Positions 21,513 to 32,205 of a stretch of DNA of 64,000 nucleotides are shown here, piece after piece. Every line of letters begins with the position of its first letter. Position 1 is the first letter of the stretch. The position numbers and the translations under genes are program-made. Origin of the DNA: Nageia nagi (Eukaryota > Pinophyta); contig JBITNC010000001.1 in assembly GCA_050084985.1 (NCBI GenBank), positions 9,672,001 to 9,736,000 on the forward strand, in the 5' to 3' direction. The notes below the pieces were generated by a model. That model did no database searches and was not told the origin of the DNA. It worked only from the letters and a program-made list of their open reading frames with translations.

Positions 21513-23168
21513 ATGAGCTCAAGATCATCGGTGAAGATAGCAAGGAAAATAACGGACTCCATGGAGTTATTGTGGGATACTGAAATTACAGCTCAAAACA
21601 AGAATCCCAAGGGCACAGCTGAAGGTAAGTGCCCAAAATTTAGTTTTAATCATATAACACATTCACCAATGGGGTCGGGTATCATGTATTTCATCCCCCA
21701 TATATGCTTTCCTGCTCCTAAGTTGATAGAGTCTATAAAGGGGGCATTTGATCCTACAACCAGGATAGTCAGAGACTTGCAAGGTAGAACTATCTTAAAT
21801 TTGGATTCCATTTCAATAGCAAAGGCTTTTAATCCACCCTCCCCTATGCATTCCCTTGTGCACATTGATTGGTATATGACCCCCAGTTCCAATCTGAGAG
21901 CAAATATCATGGCCTGGCTAAATAAAAATGCAGCTGGGACTATAAAGTTTATGGAGTTCCCTAGTTCCGAGCTCCTACTCTCCAATTTTTCTGCACATCT
22001 ACAATTATTATTATCCATGTTGGCCATAGTAGCGGGCAAAGAGATAGATAGGTATGTCTCACCATCAAAATTAGCTATTGCATACCAGATTTCCCATCCA
22101 AACTCTCCTACAATGTATGACTGGGCCATTGCACTTTCAGATGGAATATCTAAACAGTTAGAAAAGATTAGTGAAGGATTTCATTTTTTGTATGTGTCAC
22201 ACATTATTTGGATGATGATTCATCAGAATGCTGATGTTTTCAAGAATTTAACCTTAGTTTGGACTGATGAAAGAGGGTCTCAGAAGCCAATGGACCAATG
22301 GACTGAGGAGGTGAGGTCTTCAGCAGATTATTATTCTTTTGTAGAAAGCTTTTTGGTTCCTGCAATGAGTTTATTTACCCCCGCAGTTCCAAGATTATCA
22401 ACAGCTTCTAAGCTTTACCTCCAAATGCCACATGGAGAGACCAGGGAATGGTTCTTCATAGAGGAGGGGACTTTCATCAAGCTTTATGGGTATTCTAGGG
22501 CTCCTTTCTTACTACCAGTCCATGTAATGGATTGGGTTTTTAGCATGGAATATGCTAGACAAATGGATTATATAGATTCTAAATATGGAGCTGCAGCAAA
22601 GAAGAGGATAGTTTATGCCCTTCCTCATAAAGTGCATGACTTAGTGCTACAAAGCAGGGAAGCAAATGAACAATTAAAAGGTAAATTGTTGAATTTAAAA
22701 TTGAAAGAACTTAGTCAGTATTTGCTATATGATCCGGAGGATATCTTTGGCAAGAGGTTGAGGGGCCAGCCCAACCCCCCAAGTTTCAGAGCTGAATCCA
22801 GGCTGGAGCTGCTTAAATGGCAAAACCCAGAACATGAAGACAAGGTAATGCCCACTACCTTGATTACTAAAGATTTATTGCTACCATGGTTGAGTTTTTA
22901 CAGTAAAAAGGCAAATTTTGACCCAAGAACAGACTCCATCTCCAAAAAGTATTTGAAAACCTTAAGAGATCAAAGATGGAGTGAAGAAAAAATAGCTGCC
23001 TTCACCCAGTACCGGATTGAGTCAGGAAATCAGAATACCCCTCTAGATTTTGATTTAGATGAGAAATTTGAGGAGATGTGGAGAATAGAACATCCTACAG
23101 ACATCCCTACAAGCAAAGGTTCAGATGATAGTGATGAGGAGGGAGAGCAGGGACCTGCAATGTCCTAA
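21513..23168 (+). CDS. Accessory ORF of element 2, 551 aa, unknown function
   Basis: This is the longest open frame in the window, uninterrupted although pol just upstream holds more than ten stops. The start ATG gives MSSRSSVKIARKITDSME. The protein looks mostly globular and soluble: hydrophobic helices around residues 150-180 and 220-240 (FHFLYVSHIIWMMIH), a Lys/Leu-rich stretch (LKGKLLNLKLKELSQYLLY), and a strongly acidic C-terminus (SDDSDEEGEQGP). There is no signal peptide and no convincing transmembrane pair, so an Env-like role is not supported. The segment IVRDLQGRTILNLDSISIAK faintly recalls putative plant transposon proteins found in gypsy accessory ORFs. I do not recognise the family. 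It is sense-oriented between pol and the 3' LTR, so expression would need splicing, an internal start or readthrough. Confidence 0.72.
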   Translation: MSSRSSVKIARKITDSMELLWDTEITAQNKNPKGTAEGKCPKFSFNHITHSPMGSGIMYFIPHICFPAPKLIESIKGAFDPTTRIVRDLQGRTILNLDSISIAKAFNPPSPMHSLVHIDWYMTPSSNLRANIMAWLNKNAAGTIKFMEFPSSELLLSNFSAHLQLLLSMLAIVAGKEIDRYVSPSKLAIAYQISHPNSPTMYDWAIALSDGISKQLEKISEGFHFLYVSHIIWMMIHQNADVFKNLTLVWTDERGSQKPMDQWTEEVRSSADYYSFVESFLVPAMSLFTPAVPRLSTASKLYLQMPHGETREWFFIEEGTFIKLYGYSRAPFLLPVHVMDWVFSMEYARQMDYIDSKYGAAAKKRIVYALPHKVHDLVLQSREANEQLKGKLLNLKLKELSQYLLYDPEDIFGKRLRGQPNPPSFRAESRLELLKWQNPEHEDKVMPTTLITKDLLLPWLSFYSKKANFDPRTDSISKKYLKTLRDQRWSEEKIAAFTQYRIESGNQNTPLDFDLDEKFEEMWRIEHPTDIPTSKGSDDSDEEGEQGPAMS

Positions 23169-23948
23169 GCATCAACTCAAGAGGAGTGACCCGAGGGAGG
23201 AACCAGGGAGGTTTCCACAGAAACAGCAGCTAGGAGGCCTGGGAAGGTGTATACTATTAAAAGGAAAGTCCAAAAGGAGATGGCACCGCTCCCACCACTG
23301 CCAAAAAGAAGAAGAAGGAGCCCTACTCCATCAGGTACACTCTTTACTCCCTCTTCCCCTGTTTCTCTTACTCTTGCTCTATCTATTCCTACCACATCCA
23401 TTTCCATTCCAAGTTCACTTCTGCAAATTCCAACAGCCATTCTAGCTTCACCCATCTAATCTCTCATAACACCACCACCGCCTATTCAATGGCAAAGCTC
23501 CCTTCCCCTCACATCCAGCCCATAAGTTCCCCCCATCATTAGCGTCACAATAATACCATCATCACCTTCACCATCTCTGCCTCCATCATCCTCTCCTCCA
23601 TCCATTCCAACTCTTCCTACTATGGATCCATCCAGCAGTAGTGTCCCCAGGCCCAGTCAAGCTAGCCCTGTGACACCAGCATAGTAGATCGTGACCTCCT
23701 CCTCTCAGGAGTTGAGCGCCAGATCTCCATTCATTATGATATCCGAGAAACAAGTATCTATGGATGGCATCATGTAGTAGTACCAATAGATGAAACAGGG
23801 ATGAGATGCATGGATGCAGAAGCAGGTCAAGAAGCTCCCAGTTCCAGATAATTCGGTAAGGCTTTGGACTTCAATGGACCTGAAGCATAAGGTGCTTGAA
23901 ATGGATATTGCCTAAGAACCCCAAGAAGGGCAAAGTGATCTCTCCTCC
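23169..23948 (+). pseudogene. Pro/Ser-rich low-complexity continuation of the accessory region
   Basis: After the stop at 23166 the sequence is C- and T-rich and would encode Pro/Ser/Thr-rich peptide (for example PLPPLPKRRRRSPTPSG in the frame of 23247 and PSSSVPRPSQASPVTPA near 23630), with stops in every frame. It looks like a disordered linker joining the 551-codon ORF to the coiled-coil segment, now broken by stops and frame changes. Whether the two were once one protein cannot be decided here. Confidence 0.45.
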
Positions 23949-24872
23949 ATGAACACTCAGGTAAAAATTGACACACAAAGCATATCCCAGAGTGATAAAA
24001 ATGAGCTCTTGCAAACTGCAGTAGACCTCAACATATTAGAGCTAACAAAATTGGAGGTCAAGTACAATAAGTTGCAAAAGGCCCATGAAGCTATGAAGCA
24101 GCAGTTAGACACTCAAAAATTAAAATTGAAAGCTACTGAAAATAATATATCAATTTTGAAGGCTAGTTTAGCGACGGCCCCTACAGCAGACACTTTGAGC
24201 CAGAAAGATGCCATCATATCTCAGAGAGATGTTGAGATAGCGGCCAGAGTAGCAGAGATTAGCAGTTTGAATGCCAACATAGCACAACTCCAATCAAGTA
24301 TGAATGTAAATAAGGTAGACAAATCCTTTTTGTTAAATATAAAGAAATAATTTTGGGAGCTGAGGGCATAGGAAATCAAAGATTTGATTCATCTGAGAGA
24401 CCATGTAGAATCATGTTTATCAGAGCTCAAAAGGCTCGAGGTTGAGGTCACCAGATGCAAGAATATTTTGAATCCCATCTTAGAATAGGCCAAGCAAGCA
24501 AATAAGATGCTGAACAGCCTCTCAAATGAAAACCTACAGTCTTATAATGTTGGTGATCGAGTGGAGCTCATGTCAGCAATTGACTACCCAGTGAGGGGGA
24601 AATGGGTTTGTCAGGAGATCAAGAGTAATATCCCACGTCGAACATAAGAAATGGAAAGCATGAAGTTAGAGATTCAAGGATTAAATGCATCCAAAATCCT
24701 AGAGTTATGGAGAAGTGACAGCTTGCTTGTCCCTGAAGCTAAGTTTTTGAGTGGTCTACAGAGTAGGATTGAAAGCACTAATGACATTGATATGCTCCTG
24801 GTTTCATTTGATGAAACCAATTTGATAAAATTCTTTGATTCTTTGGTAGATGGTGGCTTTCACATTCAATAA
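23949..24872 (+). pseudogene. Coiled-coil accessory segment of element 2
   Basis: The frame 23949-24350 encodes a heptad-like coiled coil: LNILELTKLEVKYNKLQKAH, MKQQLDTQKLKLKATENNIS, then DVEIAARVAEISSLNANIAQ. A TAA at 24348 is followed by more helical sequence (LIHLRDHVESCLSELKRLEV) and a second open piece 24651-24872. With the acidic end of the preceding ORF and the Pro-rich linker this gives a layout of globular domain, disordered linker, coiled coil, reminiscent of a structural or DNA/RNA-organising protein. No homologue is recognised. Confidence 0.5.
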
Positions 24873-25095
24873 TTGTTGAGAAAATATGCTCATGTGTCTT
24901 ATGAAATTTTGAACACTACAGCTTTAGCCCATGTAAGGCTAAAGGATTTTTCCAGGATCCCCGTAGACTAGAGTAAGGTTCAGCAACTCCTGAGTATACA
25001 GAATTGAAGTCTAATTCTTTGATTCATTCAAATAAGATTCTGGGCTCTAAAATTTCTTTGTAATTGGTGAAATTTTCCCACATATGTCACCAAAA

Positions 25096-26923
25096 TGTAT
25101 ATTAATACATAATCACTACTCTAAGGTTTTTTGAAATTATGATCACTTCTGGAGGTGACGTAACCTAAGCATAATCACAATGGGTTTTAAGAACCATTTC
25201 CAAAAGTAATTACTTCATTATGAAAAAAGAAAAGCCCCTCAAAGTTAATGTTGAGTAACCCAGGTTCTGGAAGAGATGACATCAATGATTTCAGGCCTTA
25301 ACCCAAAACCGGATCCCAGAAGTGATGAGGTTAGCGAGGAGTGATCAAATAGCCGAAGCTAGTGAGTAAAACATTCTGGAAGTATGAAGATGATGTCACA
25401 GGGAGGATGATGTTCACATTTTTGAATGAAACTGGGTCTTGGAAGTGATGAGGTCAGCAAGAGATAATCAAAGAAGCCGAAGCCCATAAATTAAGTGTTC
25501 CAAAAGTAAAGCATTCTGGAATAAGATGATGTTCACAATTTTGAATGAAAATGGGTCCCAAAAGTGATGAGGTTAGCAAGATATAATCAAAGAAGCCATA
25601 GCTTGTAAATTAAGTGTTCCAGAAGTAAAGCATTCTGGAATAAGATGATGATGTCACAGAGGATAAGATAGTCTCATTTTGGTAAAGACCAGGTTCCAGA
25701 GATGATGAGGTCAGCAAGGGTGATTAAAAGGTCAAAGTTAGTAGATAAAGTGTTCTGGAATGAAATGATAAAAGCTCAGTTGTGGAAAATCTTGGGTTCC
25801 AAAGAAAGTGAGTAGAGCATTCTGAAAGTATGAAGATGACATCACGGGTAGGACAATGTTCACATTTTTGAATGAAACCAGGTCCTGAAAGTGATGAGGT
25901 CAGCAAGAAGTGATCGGATAGCCGGAGCCAGTGAGTAAAACATTCTGGAAGTATGAAGATGACATCATGGGGAGAATGATGTTCATGTTTTTGAATGAAA
26001 CTAGGTCCCAAAAGTGATGAGGTCAGCAAGGAGTGATCAAATAGCTGGAGCTAGTGAATAGAGCATTCTGGAATGTAGATATGAGAACAACAAAGAGAGA
26101 TCAAATAGTCGGAGCTAGTAAATAGAATATCCCAGAAGAGACAAGGACATCAAGAAGTTAGATCATAGTCATTAAGAAGTTGTATCATCTGCAATCTACC
26201 TAGTTTTGTAATATTCTACCAAGTGGCATATGTAGGTAGTATCAGTTAAAAGAAGGCTAGAATCTTGAAGCCATTTTGTAAATGTTTCTGTTCTGCAATT
26301 CTTGTAACTATTATTGCTTCAGTATAAGTATATGAAAATAAAGTGAAAGAAGGATCAGAAGTCCTAGTATTACTCTTTACATTTGTTCTCGAAGACCTGT
26401 AGTTTTTATCAGTAATATGATACCATCTTGACCTTTCTTGTCTAGCACTCGTAATTGTCATTCTTAATTTGGTTACATCATGGCAGCTTAGCTTGTTTCC
26501 TGAATGGTAATCACGAACTGCTAGTATAATTGTGTCTGCTACATGGTAGAGTAAAGCTGGGAAACTATTAGAGAGTGAGAGCTTGTACCGTAGCTACTAC
26601 ACTAGATTCAGACCAAGGTTTCACACACTGTGAAAGCCTGTGCTGAACTAGTGATCCACCTTTGCTTTCTCTCTTGTTACCCTAAGCCTTTTTGCTTAAA
26701 TTCCTTGCACTCTACTCCTTTTTATTTTCTTTCCTATTACCCTAAGCCTTTTGCTTAAATTCCTTGCACTTTACTCTTTTTATTTTCTTTCCTATTACTT
26801 CTCCTACACCCAATGTATAAGGAACTGGCCTTCTCCGAAGATCAGACTGTCACCATAGTCTATTCTTGATTTACTTTGGTTAAGATTGTTCACAGCGCAT
26901 ATATTACACAATCCTAATCAATA
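25096..26923 (+). repeat. 3' LTR of element 2
   Basis: Direct copy of 13185-15010. Octamers are at 25277 (TGACATCA), 25391 and 25649 (TGATGTCA), 25837 and 25960 (TGACATCA), with TGACGT at 25156. Two of the five homologous pairs carry TG in one LTR and CA in the other at the central dinucleotide. The target duplication ATGAC follows at 26924. No clear polypurine tract precedes it; the upstream bases are TTTTCCCACATATGTCACCAAAA-like, which is unusual. Confidence 0.92.
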
Positions 26924-28546
26924 ATGACTATATAGAATTAGTTAGAACAATAACTCAGGACTACTCAGATGAAGCTATCCCTATGGGATTTATTACAAAA
27001 ATATCGTAAAAATTGGAATGCTTGGAATAATATCTTAAAAGCTATTGAGTTAGATAGTATCAACCCTAATTCTTTCAAAGATTTTATAGGGGTTCTTTAG
27101 AGTACTACTAGACCCATGATTACTTTCTATCAAGATGAGATTTAGCATTCTCCACCTAGTAAGCCAAAGCATCTAGCTTTGTATATCATATCTTATGTCA
27201 ATTATCATCATTCAAAGAGAGTACTGGTAGAAAATGTTTCAATAATTAATGTTATTTCTTTAGTAGCACTTGAGAGACTTAAGGTTCCTATCAAGTTTTT
27301 GAATGCTCCTAACCTTATTATTAGGGCCTTAAATAATACTTTAACTACAACCATGGGCATAATAATTCTTCAAATCAAGGTTGGATTCAGAGAAATAGCG
27401 ATTAGTTATCACGTGGTTGAGGGTGAGATGCAGTATAAATTGCTTTTAGGTTGACCATAGATAGAGGACATGGAGGTGGTCTTGTACACTTTACATAGAT
27501 GTTTGAAATACTTGCATAATAGAATGGTCCATTACATTATAAGTGATATGAATCCCTTTAGTCACTGTAACTCTAGTTTTTCTCCTAAGTCTCCTAAGAT
27601 GCCATGTGGGCATCTTTTTCCTATCACTGTTCTTGTGAATGATCATCCTAATCCTATGCAACCACATTCACAAGAACCTTTATATTTGACTCTTCTATTA
27701 ATTCAATCAAGTTCTTCTTCTTTGCAATGATATTCATCATCTCCATCTAGCATGGATCCTTTTACATGCCATGATGGTAAGTCTCCTAAGGATTTTGTAC
27801 AACCTTATTCTACTCATCATACCTCTTCTACACCCATCCCTGGGAATGATTAACCATATTATCATTGAGTGCCTCCACTCATTCAATTCTATTTATCTTC
27901 ATCATTCCTTATATCTGATTCTCTATAGGAAGATGAGCCCTCTTCCTCTTTGGTTGGTCCTAATATTTTCAACTAATAGCTTATCAACCTTGTTTTTCCA
28001 GCACCATCTAATCTCATTAAGTATTAATGTCTTTTAAATGGGGATTATCATATAAATGATGTTCTTTTTCATATTCCCTTTGTAAGAGACTTGGGAAGAC
28101 CTCAAGAGTCCTCATTTGCTTCATGCTTTGTCATCCCACTAGGCTTATGTACTAAATAATCTTTCATTATTTACATGAGTGCAGACTCACCTAATAACAT
28201 TCCCCTTGAGCACCATCTTAAGGAGAAATTTTGTGCTAAAATAGAATACCTATCGTGTCTTGAACTAGTGTGTAAACTCTTTGCTAAATGGAAATGGTAG
28301 GGATATGGCCTATACCAAGGGCAAGTTCATGCTTTCTCTATTCCTTTTCAATTCAACCAACATAAACATGGTCTAAGATATCATGTACCTAAGATTAAAT
28401 TTCTAGAAGAATAATTTGCACATTTTAATCTTCTAGAAGAGGATCTATTGCATAATGATGAGCATGATACAAACTTGTATTTTTGTCCATCTAGTCCTCA
28501 TGCTTTAGAGTATTCCATCCTAAACAATTTCTTCCACTAGCTTCTA
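26924..28546 (+). pseudogene. pol: Element 3 pol, part 1: protease and linker
   Basis: Immediately after the element 2 duplication the reading resumes with LSLWDLLQKYRKNWNAWN and MITFYQDEI, equivalent to the start of pol in elements 1/5. The protease (27179-27454) reads LVENVSIINVISLVALERL, where the catalytic Asp-Gly/Ser motif has become VENVS, so it is inactive, and it ends YKLLLG. The linker to the RT (27470-28540) is Ser/His/Pro-rich and broken by stops and shifts. Confidence 0.75.
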
Positions 28547-30260
28547 TTGGACCTTTCCTTTGATGTTTTGATGGTTTTCCTTGATAATTTATTGCCTTTT
28601 TTCCCTCTTTTGGATTATCACTTGCAAAATTTTGTTAGTCCTTTATCCATGGATTTATCTTCTCCTTTTTTAGGTCCTTCTCTTATTTTGAGTGATGCAT
28701 ATTTTCCTTTAGGTTGTCTCGATGAATTCAAATCATCAATACTAGTTTCCTTCATCAACAATTTGAAAAAAGATGATTATGCATACCTTCCCATATTTAA
28801 CCAACTAGAGGATGGATCCCACATGAATGTAGGAAAGTTAATTGAAGTAAATATTAGTAAGTACCCCACATATCCAAAGGTAGTCTATTCAAGGGATATT
28901 TTAGATGAAATAGAAAGGGCCAAAGCCACAAAAATACTAAAAGGGTATGGTAAGGTCTTTTCCTTCAGCTATAAGGATATGCCTAACATGGATCCTAATG
29001 TTGTAGTCCATAATATATTCACTCATCTTGATGTCAAGCCAGTCAAGTAGAAATCTAGGGAAGTTAATCCATCACAATGAATTTTGATCAAGGATGAGAT
29101 TCAAAAACGTTTAGATTCCAATTTCATTAGTTCTATTAATTACCCCTAGTGGGTGTCTAACATGATTCCCATTAGTAAGCCAAGCGATCGTATCAAAGTT
29201 TACATGAATTTCTGAGATCTCAATGCAACTTATCCTAAGGATCATTTCTTATTTCCCAACATCAATACTTTGATCAACAACATAACCAAACATGATATGT
29301 TGTCACTCATGGATGGTTTTTTAGGGTATAATCAAATTTTGGCTACTCCATAGGATCAACACAAGAATGCATTCAATATGCCATGGGGGACTTCTTGTTA
29401 CAAGTTCATGCCATTTGGAGTTAATAATACTAATGCTACTTATCAATGTGCTATGACCCATGTGTTCCATGATATGATGCATGACATTATGGAGGACTAT
29501 GTAGATGACTTATTAGCTAAGTATAGAACTAGAGATCAACATTGGGAAGTACTAGAGAGAATATTTGAGAGATTGCTCAAGCACAATGTTAGATTAAATC
29601 TTAAGAAATATGTTTTTGATGTCACATCAGGAAAACTCCTAAGGTTTATCATTTCTAAAATAGGTATAGAGTTTTATCCTAAGAAAGTGATTACCATCAT
29701 TAACATGCCTCTGTCTCATGATGTTAAAAACTTAAGAAGCCTTTAGGGAAAGATACAGGCCATTAGGAGGTTCATAGCCTAATTATTAGAAAAGTGTAGA
29801 CCATTTAACAAGCTCCTTAGGAAGGACTTATAGTTTGACTATAATGATATTTATCAATGAGCTTTTGATAATATCAAGCAATATCCATGTAACCCTTTGG
29901 TCCTTATTTCACCTAAGGATAATGTCCCCTTCCATTTATATCTTTTGGCTACTAATTTTGCATTAGGATTCATGTTAACCTAGAAGAATGAATTAGGAAA
30001 GGAGAAAGCCATATACTACATTAGTCACACACTTATAATTTATGAGCTTAGGTATGCTTATATTGAGAAGGATTACTTTGCACTTATCTTTACTGCTAAG
30101 AAACTCAAACATTACATGTTAAATCATACCACCTATGTGATTTCTAAAACTAATCCATTTAAGTATTTGATGAGCAAGGTGTATCATAATACGCAAACTA
30201 CCAAATGGATCATTTTTCTATTAGAGTTTGAATTAGTGTTTATCAACCAAAAGTAAATCA
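28547..30260 (+). pseudogene. pol: Element 3 pol, part 2: reverse transcriptase and gypsy RNase H
   Basis: RT blocks: NVVVHNIFTHLDVKPVK, then DMLSLMDGFLGYNQI-like sequence, MPFGVNNTNATYQCAMTHVF, the catalytic YVDD at about 29500, and LNLKKYVFDVTSGKLLRFII. RNase H follows with KLKHYMLNHTTYVISK-type sequence near 30090-30150. Stops replace conserved residues: TAG after KPVK, TGA in NF-stop-DLN where Arg is conserved, TAG in SL-stop-GKI where Gln is conserved, TGA in YQ-stop-AFD. All are one C-to-T change from CAG or CGA. Confidence 0.82.
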
Positions 30261-30379
30261 AATTTTAAGTCATAACAAATCAATTACCAATGGTACCCAT
30301 TTAAGCTAGTACTTCTCTTAAGATTACCCTCCTTGATAAGGATGTATTCAAGATTGATGATAACGAGGAGGTAGTGTAT

Positions 30380-30810
30380 CCCCAAGAGGACTATGACATC
30401 ACATGTACTTTAATGGGTTGAGATGTGAATAAGGGGGAGGGACAAGAGTTATTTTCTTCACTCCTTAAGGTATCTCTATCCCATATTATTTCAAACTTAA
30501 CTTCCCATGTACTAATAATAATGCAAAATATGAGGCATTGATCTTAGGACTTACGATAGCCATCGAGCTAAAATTTAAAAGAATTCTCATTTACAAATAC
30601 TCATAGTTGATTATCAATCAAATTATGGGCACATATAAATATGAAAATGAGCTTCTAAATACTTATTGAGATATGGAGTTGAAGTTATTAAAATGGTTCA
30701 AATCCTACAAAATTGATGTAGCTCCCAGATCATCTAATAGTTTTGTTAACACCATGATATCCTTAGGGTAACTTATGGCCCCTAATTCTCATTGACACAT
30801 TCAACATGTG
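30380..30810 (+). pseudogene. Element 3 second (archaeal-type) RNase H, in Tat position
   Basis: Downstream of the gypsy RNase H lie YFKLNFPCTNNNAKYEALIL, then ELKFKRILIYKYSQLIINQI and VAPRSSNSFVNTMISLG in succession: the archaeal-type RNase H of Tat elements in its usual place between RNase H and integrase. The first catalytic Asp seems changed to Asn, and the GDS motif reads KYS, so the fold has lost its active site. Its position after the RT contrasts with element 2. Confidence 0.75.
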
Positions 30811-30889
30811 GAGATAGTGACTTTTAAGGAATTAGCTCTTAAGGCATTGTTACCTTAGAGCCCCCCCTCAACCTCAATTATCAAAATCA

Positions 30890-32205
30890 ATATTGAGCCA
30901 TGTGACCTATGGTACAAGCAAATGCATGAGTATCTAAAGTGGAATGTCACACCTCCTAACTTATCAACAAGTGGAAAATGGACATTTAAGTAAAGGGCTT
31001 CCCATTATGCCATATTAGGAAATGTTGTCTATAAATGATCATATGATGGAGTCCTCCTATGTTTTTTAGAGCTCTATGATCAAGATATTACTATGCAAAC
31101 TTTTCATGATAACATATGTGGTGGACATTTTAATGGAACTTCTATTGCTAAGTGTATTCTTAGAATGGGGTATTATTGGCCTACCATGGAATGATACTAT
31201 CATATTCTTAGAATGGGGTATTATTAGCCTACCATAGAATGATACTATCATGAATATGTTAAAAAGTGTGTTAAGCATCACTAGCATTCTCATTTGCAAC
31301 ATCTACATTGTCATGCACTTAACCCTATCCATTCTATGTGGTTGTTTGCATAGTGGAGTTTAGATCTCATAGGGCAATTTGAACCTCCTTCTTTAGGCAA
31401 CCATAAGTTCATTATCATTGCATCATATTATTTGATCAAGTGGATTGAGGTTGAGAAATTTGTGTCCACCATCAGTCCTAAGTTTGCTAATTTCATTGAC
31501 ACTCATATTATTTGTAGGTTTGGCATCCTACTCAAGATTATATTAGATAATAGACTATGTTTCAAGAATTATGTCATGGGTATAATATTCAACATTCCTT
31601 ATCCATATCATATTATCCCCAAGGTAATGATTAGGCAGAATCATCCAACAAAACCATTATCATGATCTTGAAAAAGATTATCAATGATAATCACAAAAAT
31701 TGGTATGAGTGTCTCCCATATGCCCTATGGACTATCACACTAGTATTAGGATACCTACGAGGGCCACCCCTTTCTCATTAGTCTATGGTGTAGAAGAATT
31801 CATACCACTTGAGTTAGAGATTACATATTTGAGATTCTAACTCCAAGGTCTCATTCCAAATGAGGATACCAAACAAGCTTGATTAGATTAGCTTACTCTT
31901 CTTGATGAGAAAAGTATTAATACTATTCAACATCATAAAGTCTATCAAGAATAATTGAAGCATGTGTATGATAAAAAGTTTAGACCTAGGGAATTTGAGA
32001 TTAGTGATTTGGTACTTAAAGAGAATTAGTAGCAATCACACCTTGAGTGACCTCTTCGAGATAAGTTTGCATCAAATTGGCTAGGGCCCTACATAGTCAA
32101 GAAGAAATTTAGTACAAGCACCTACCATTTTTCATATTTAGAGGGACAAGAAGAGTTGGATCCTATTAAAATCATCCATCTATATCCATTATATGCTTAG
32201 ATTTG
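30890..32205 (+). pseudogene. pol: Element 3 integrase
   Basis: N-terminal zinc-binding sequence is near 31090-31290 (HDNICGGHFNGTSIAKCILR, MGYYWPTM, KKC-x-KH). A duplication of about 54 bases in this part repeats TATTCTTAGAATGGGGTATTATT (31156 and 31203). The core is open at 31432-31665 (KWIEVEKFVSTISPKFANFI, IILDNRLCF where DNG is expected). The C-terminal domain reads HHKVYQ, FEISDLVLKEN and FASNWLGPYIVKKKF near 31940-32110. Stops and shifts interrupt every part. Confidence 0.75.

Larger units (their letters stand above)
13185..26923 (+). mobile_element. Element 2: complete Ty3/gypsy element with accessory ORF, inserted in element 3
   Basis: Two direct repeats of about 1.83 kb (13185-15010 and 25096-26923) bound a 10.1-kb interior and are flanked by the five-base duplication ATGAC (13180-13184 and 26924-26928). 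Order: LTR, degenerate primer-binding site, gag, protease, archaeal-type RNase H, RT, gypsy RNase H, integrase, then a sense accessory region of 3.4 kb and the 3' LTR. From 16142 to 21025 the whole polyprotein stays in one frame, broken only by stops, most of them TAG. It is the youngest-looking insertion here in structural terms. The LTRs differ at many sites, largely transitions, so it is not recent. The exact LTR end is uncertain by about three bases. Confidence 0.92.

Noticed and set aside
21650-22129. 159-codon minus-strand frame
   Set aside because: Lies wholly inside the 551-codon ORF on the other strand and has no recognisable motif; a shadow frame.
21513-23168. Accessory ORF as a retroviral-type envelope protein
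   Set aside because: No signal peptide, no furin-like site and no C-terminal transmembrane helix could be seen.
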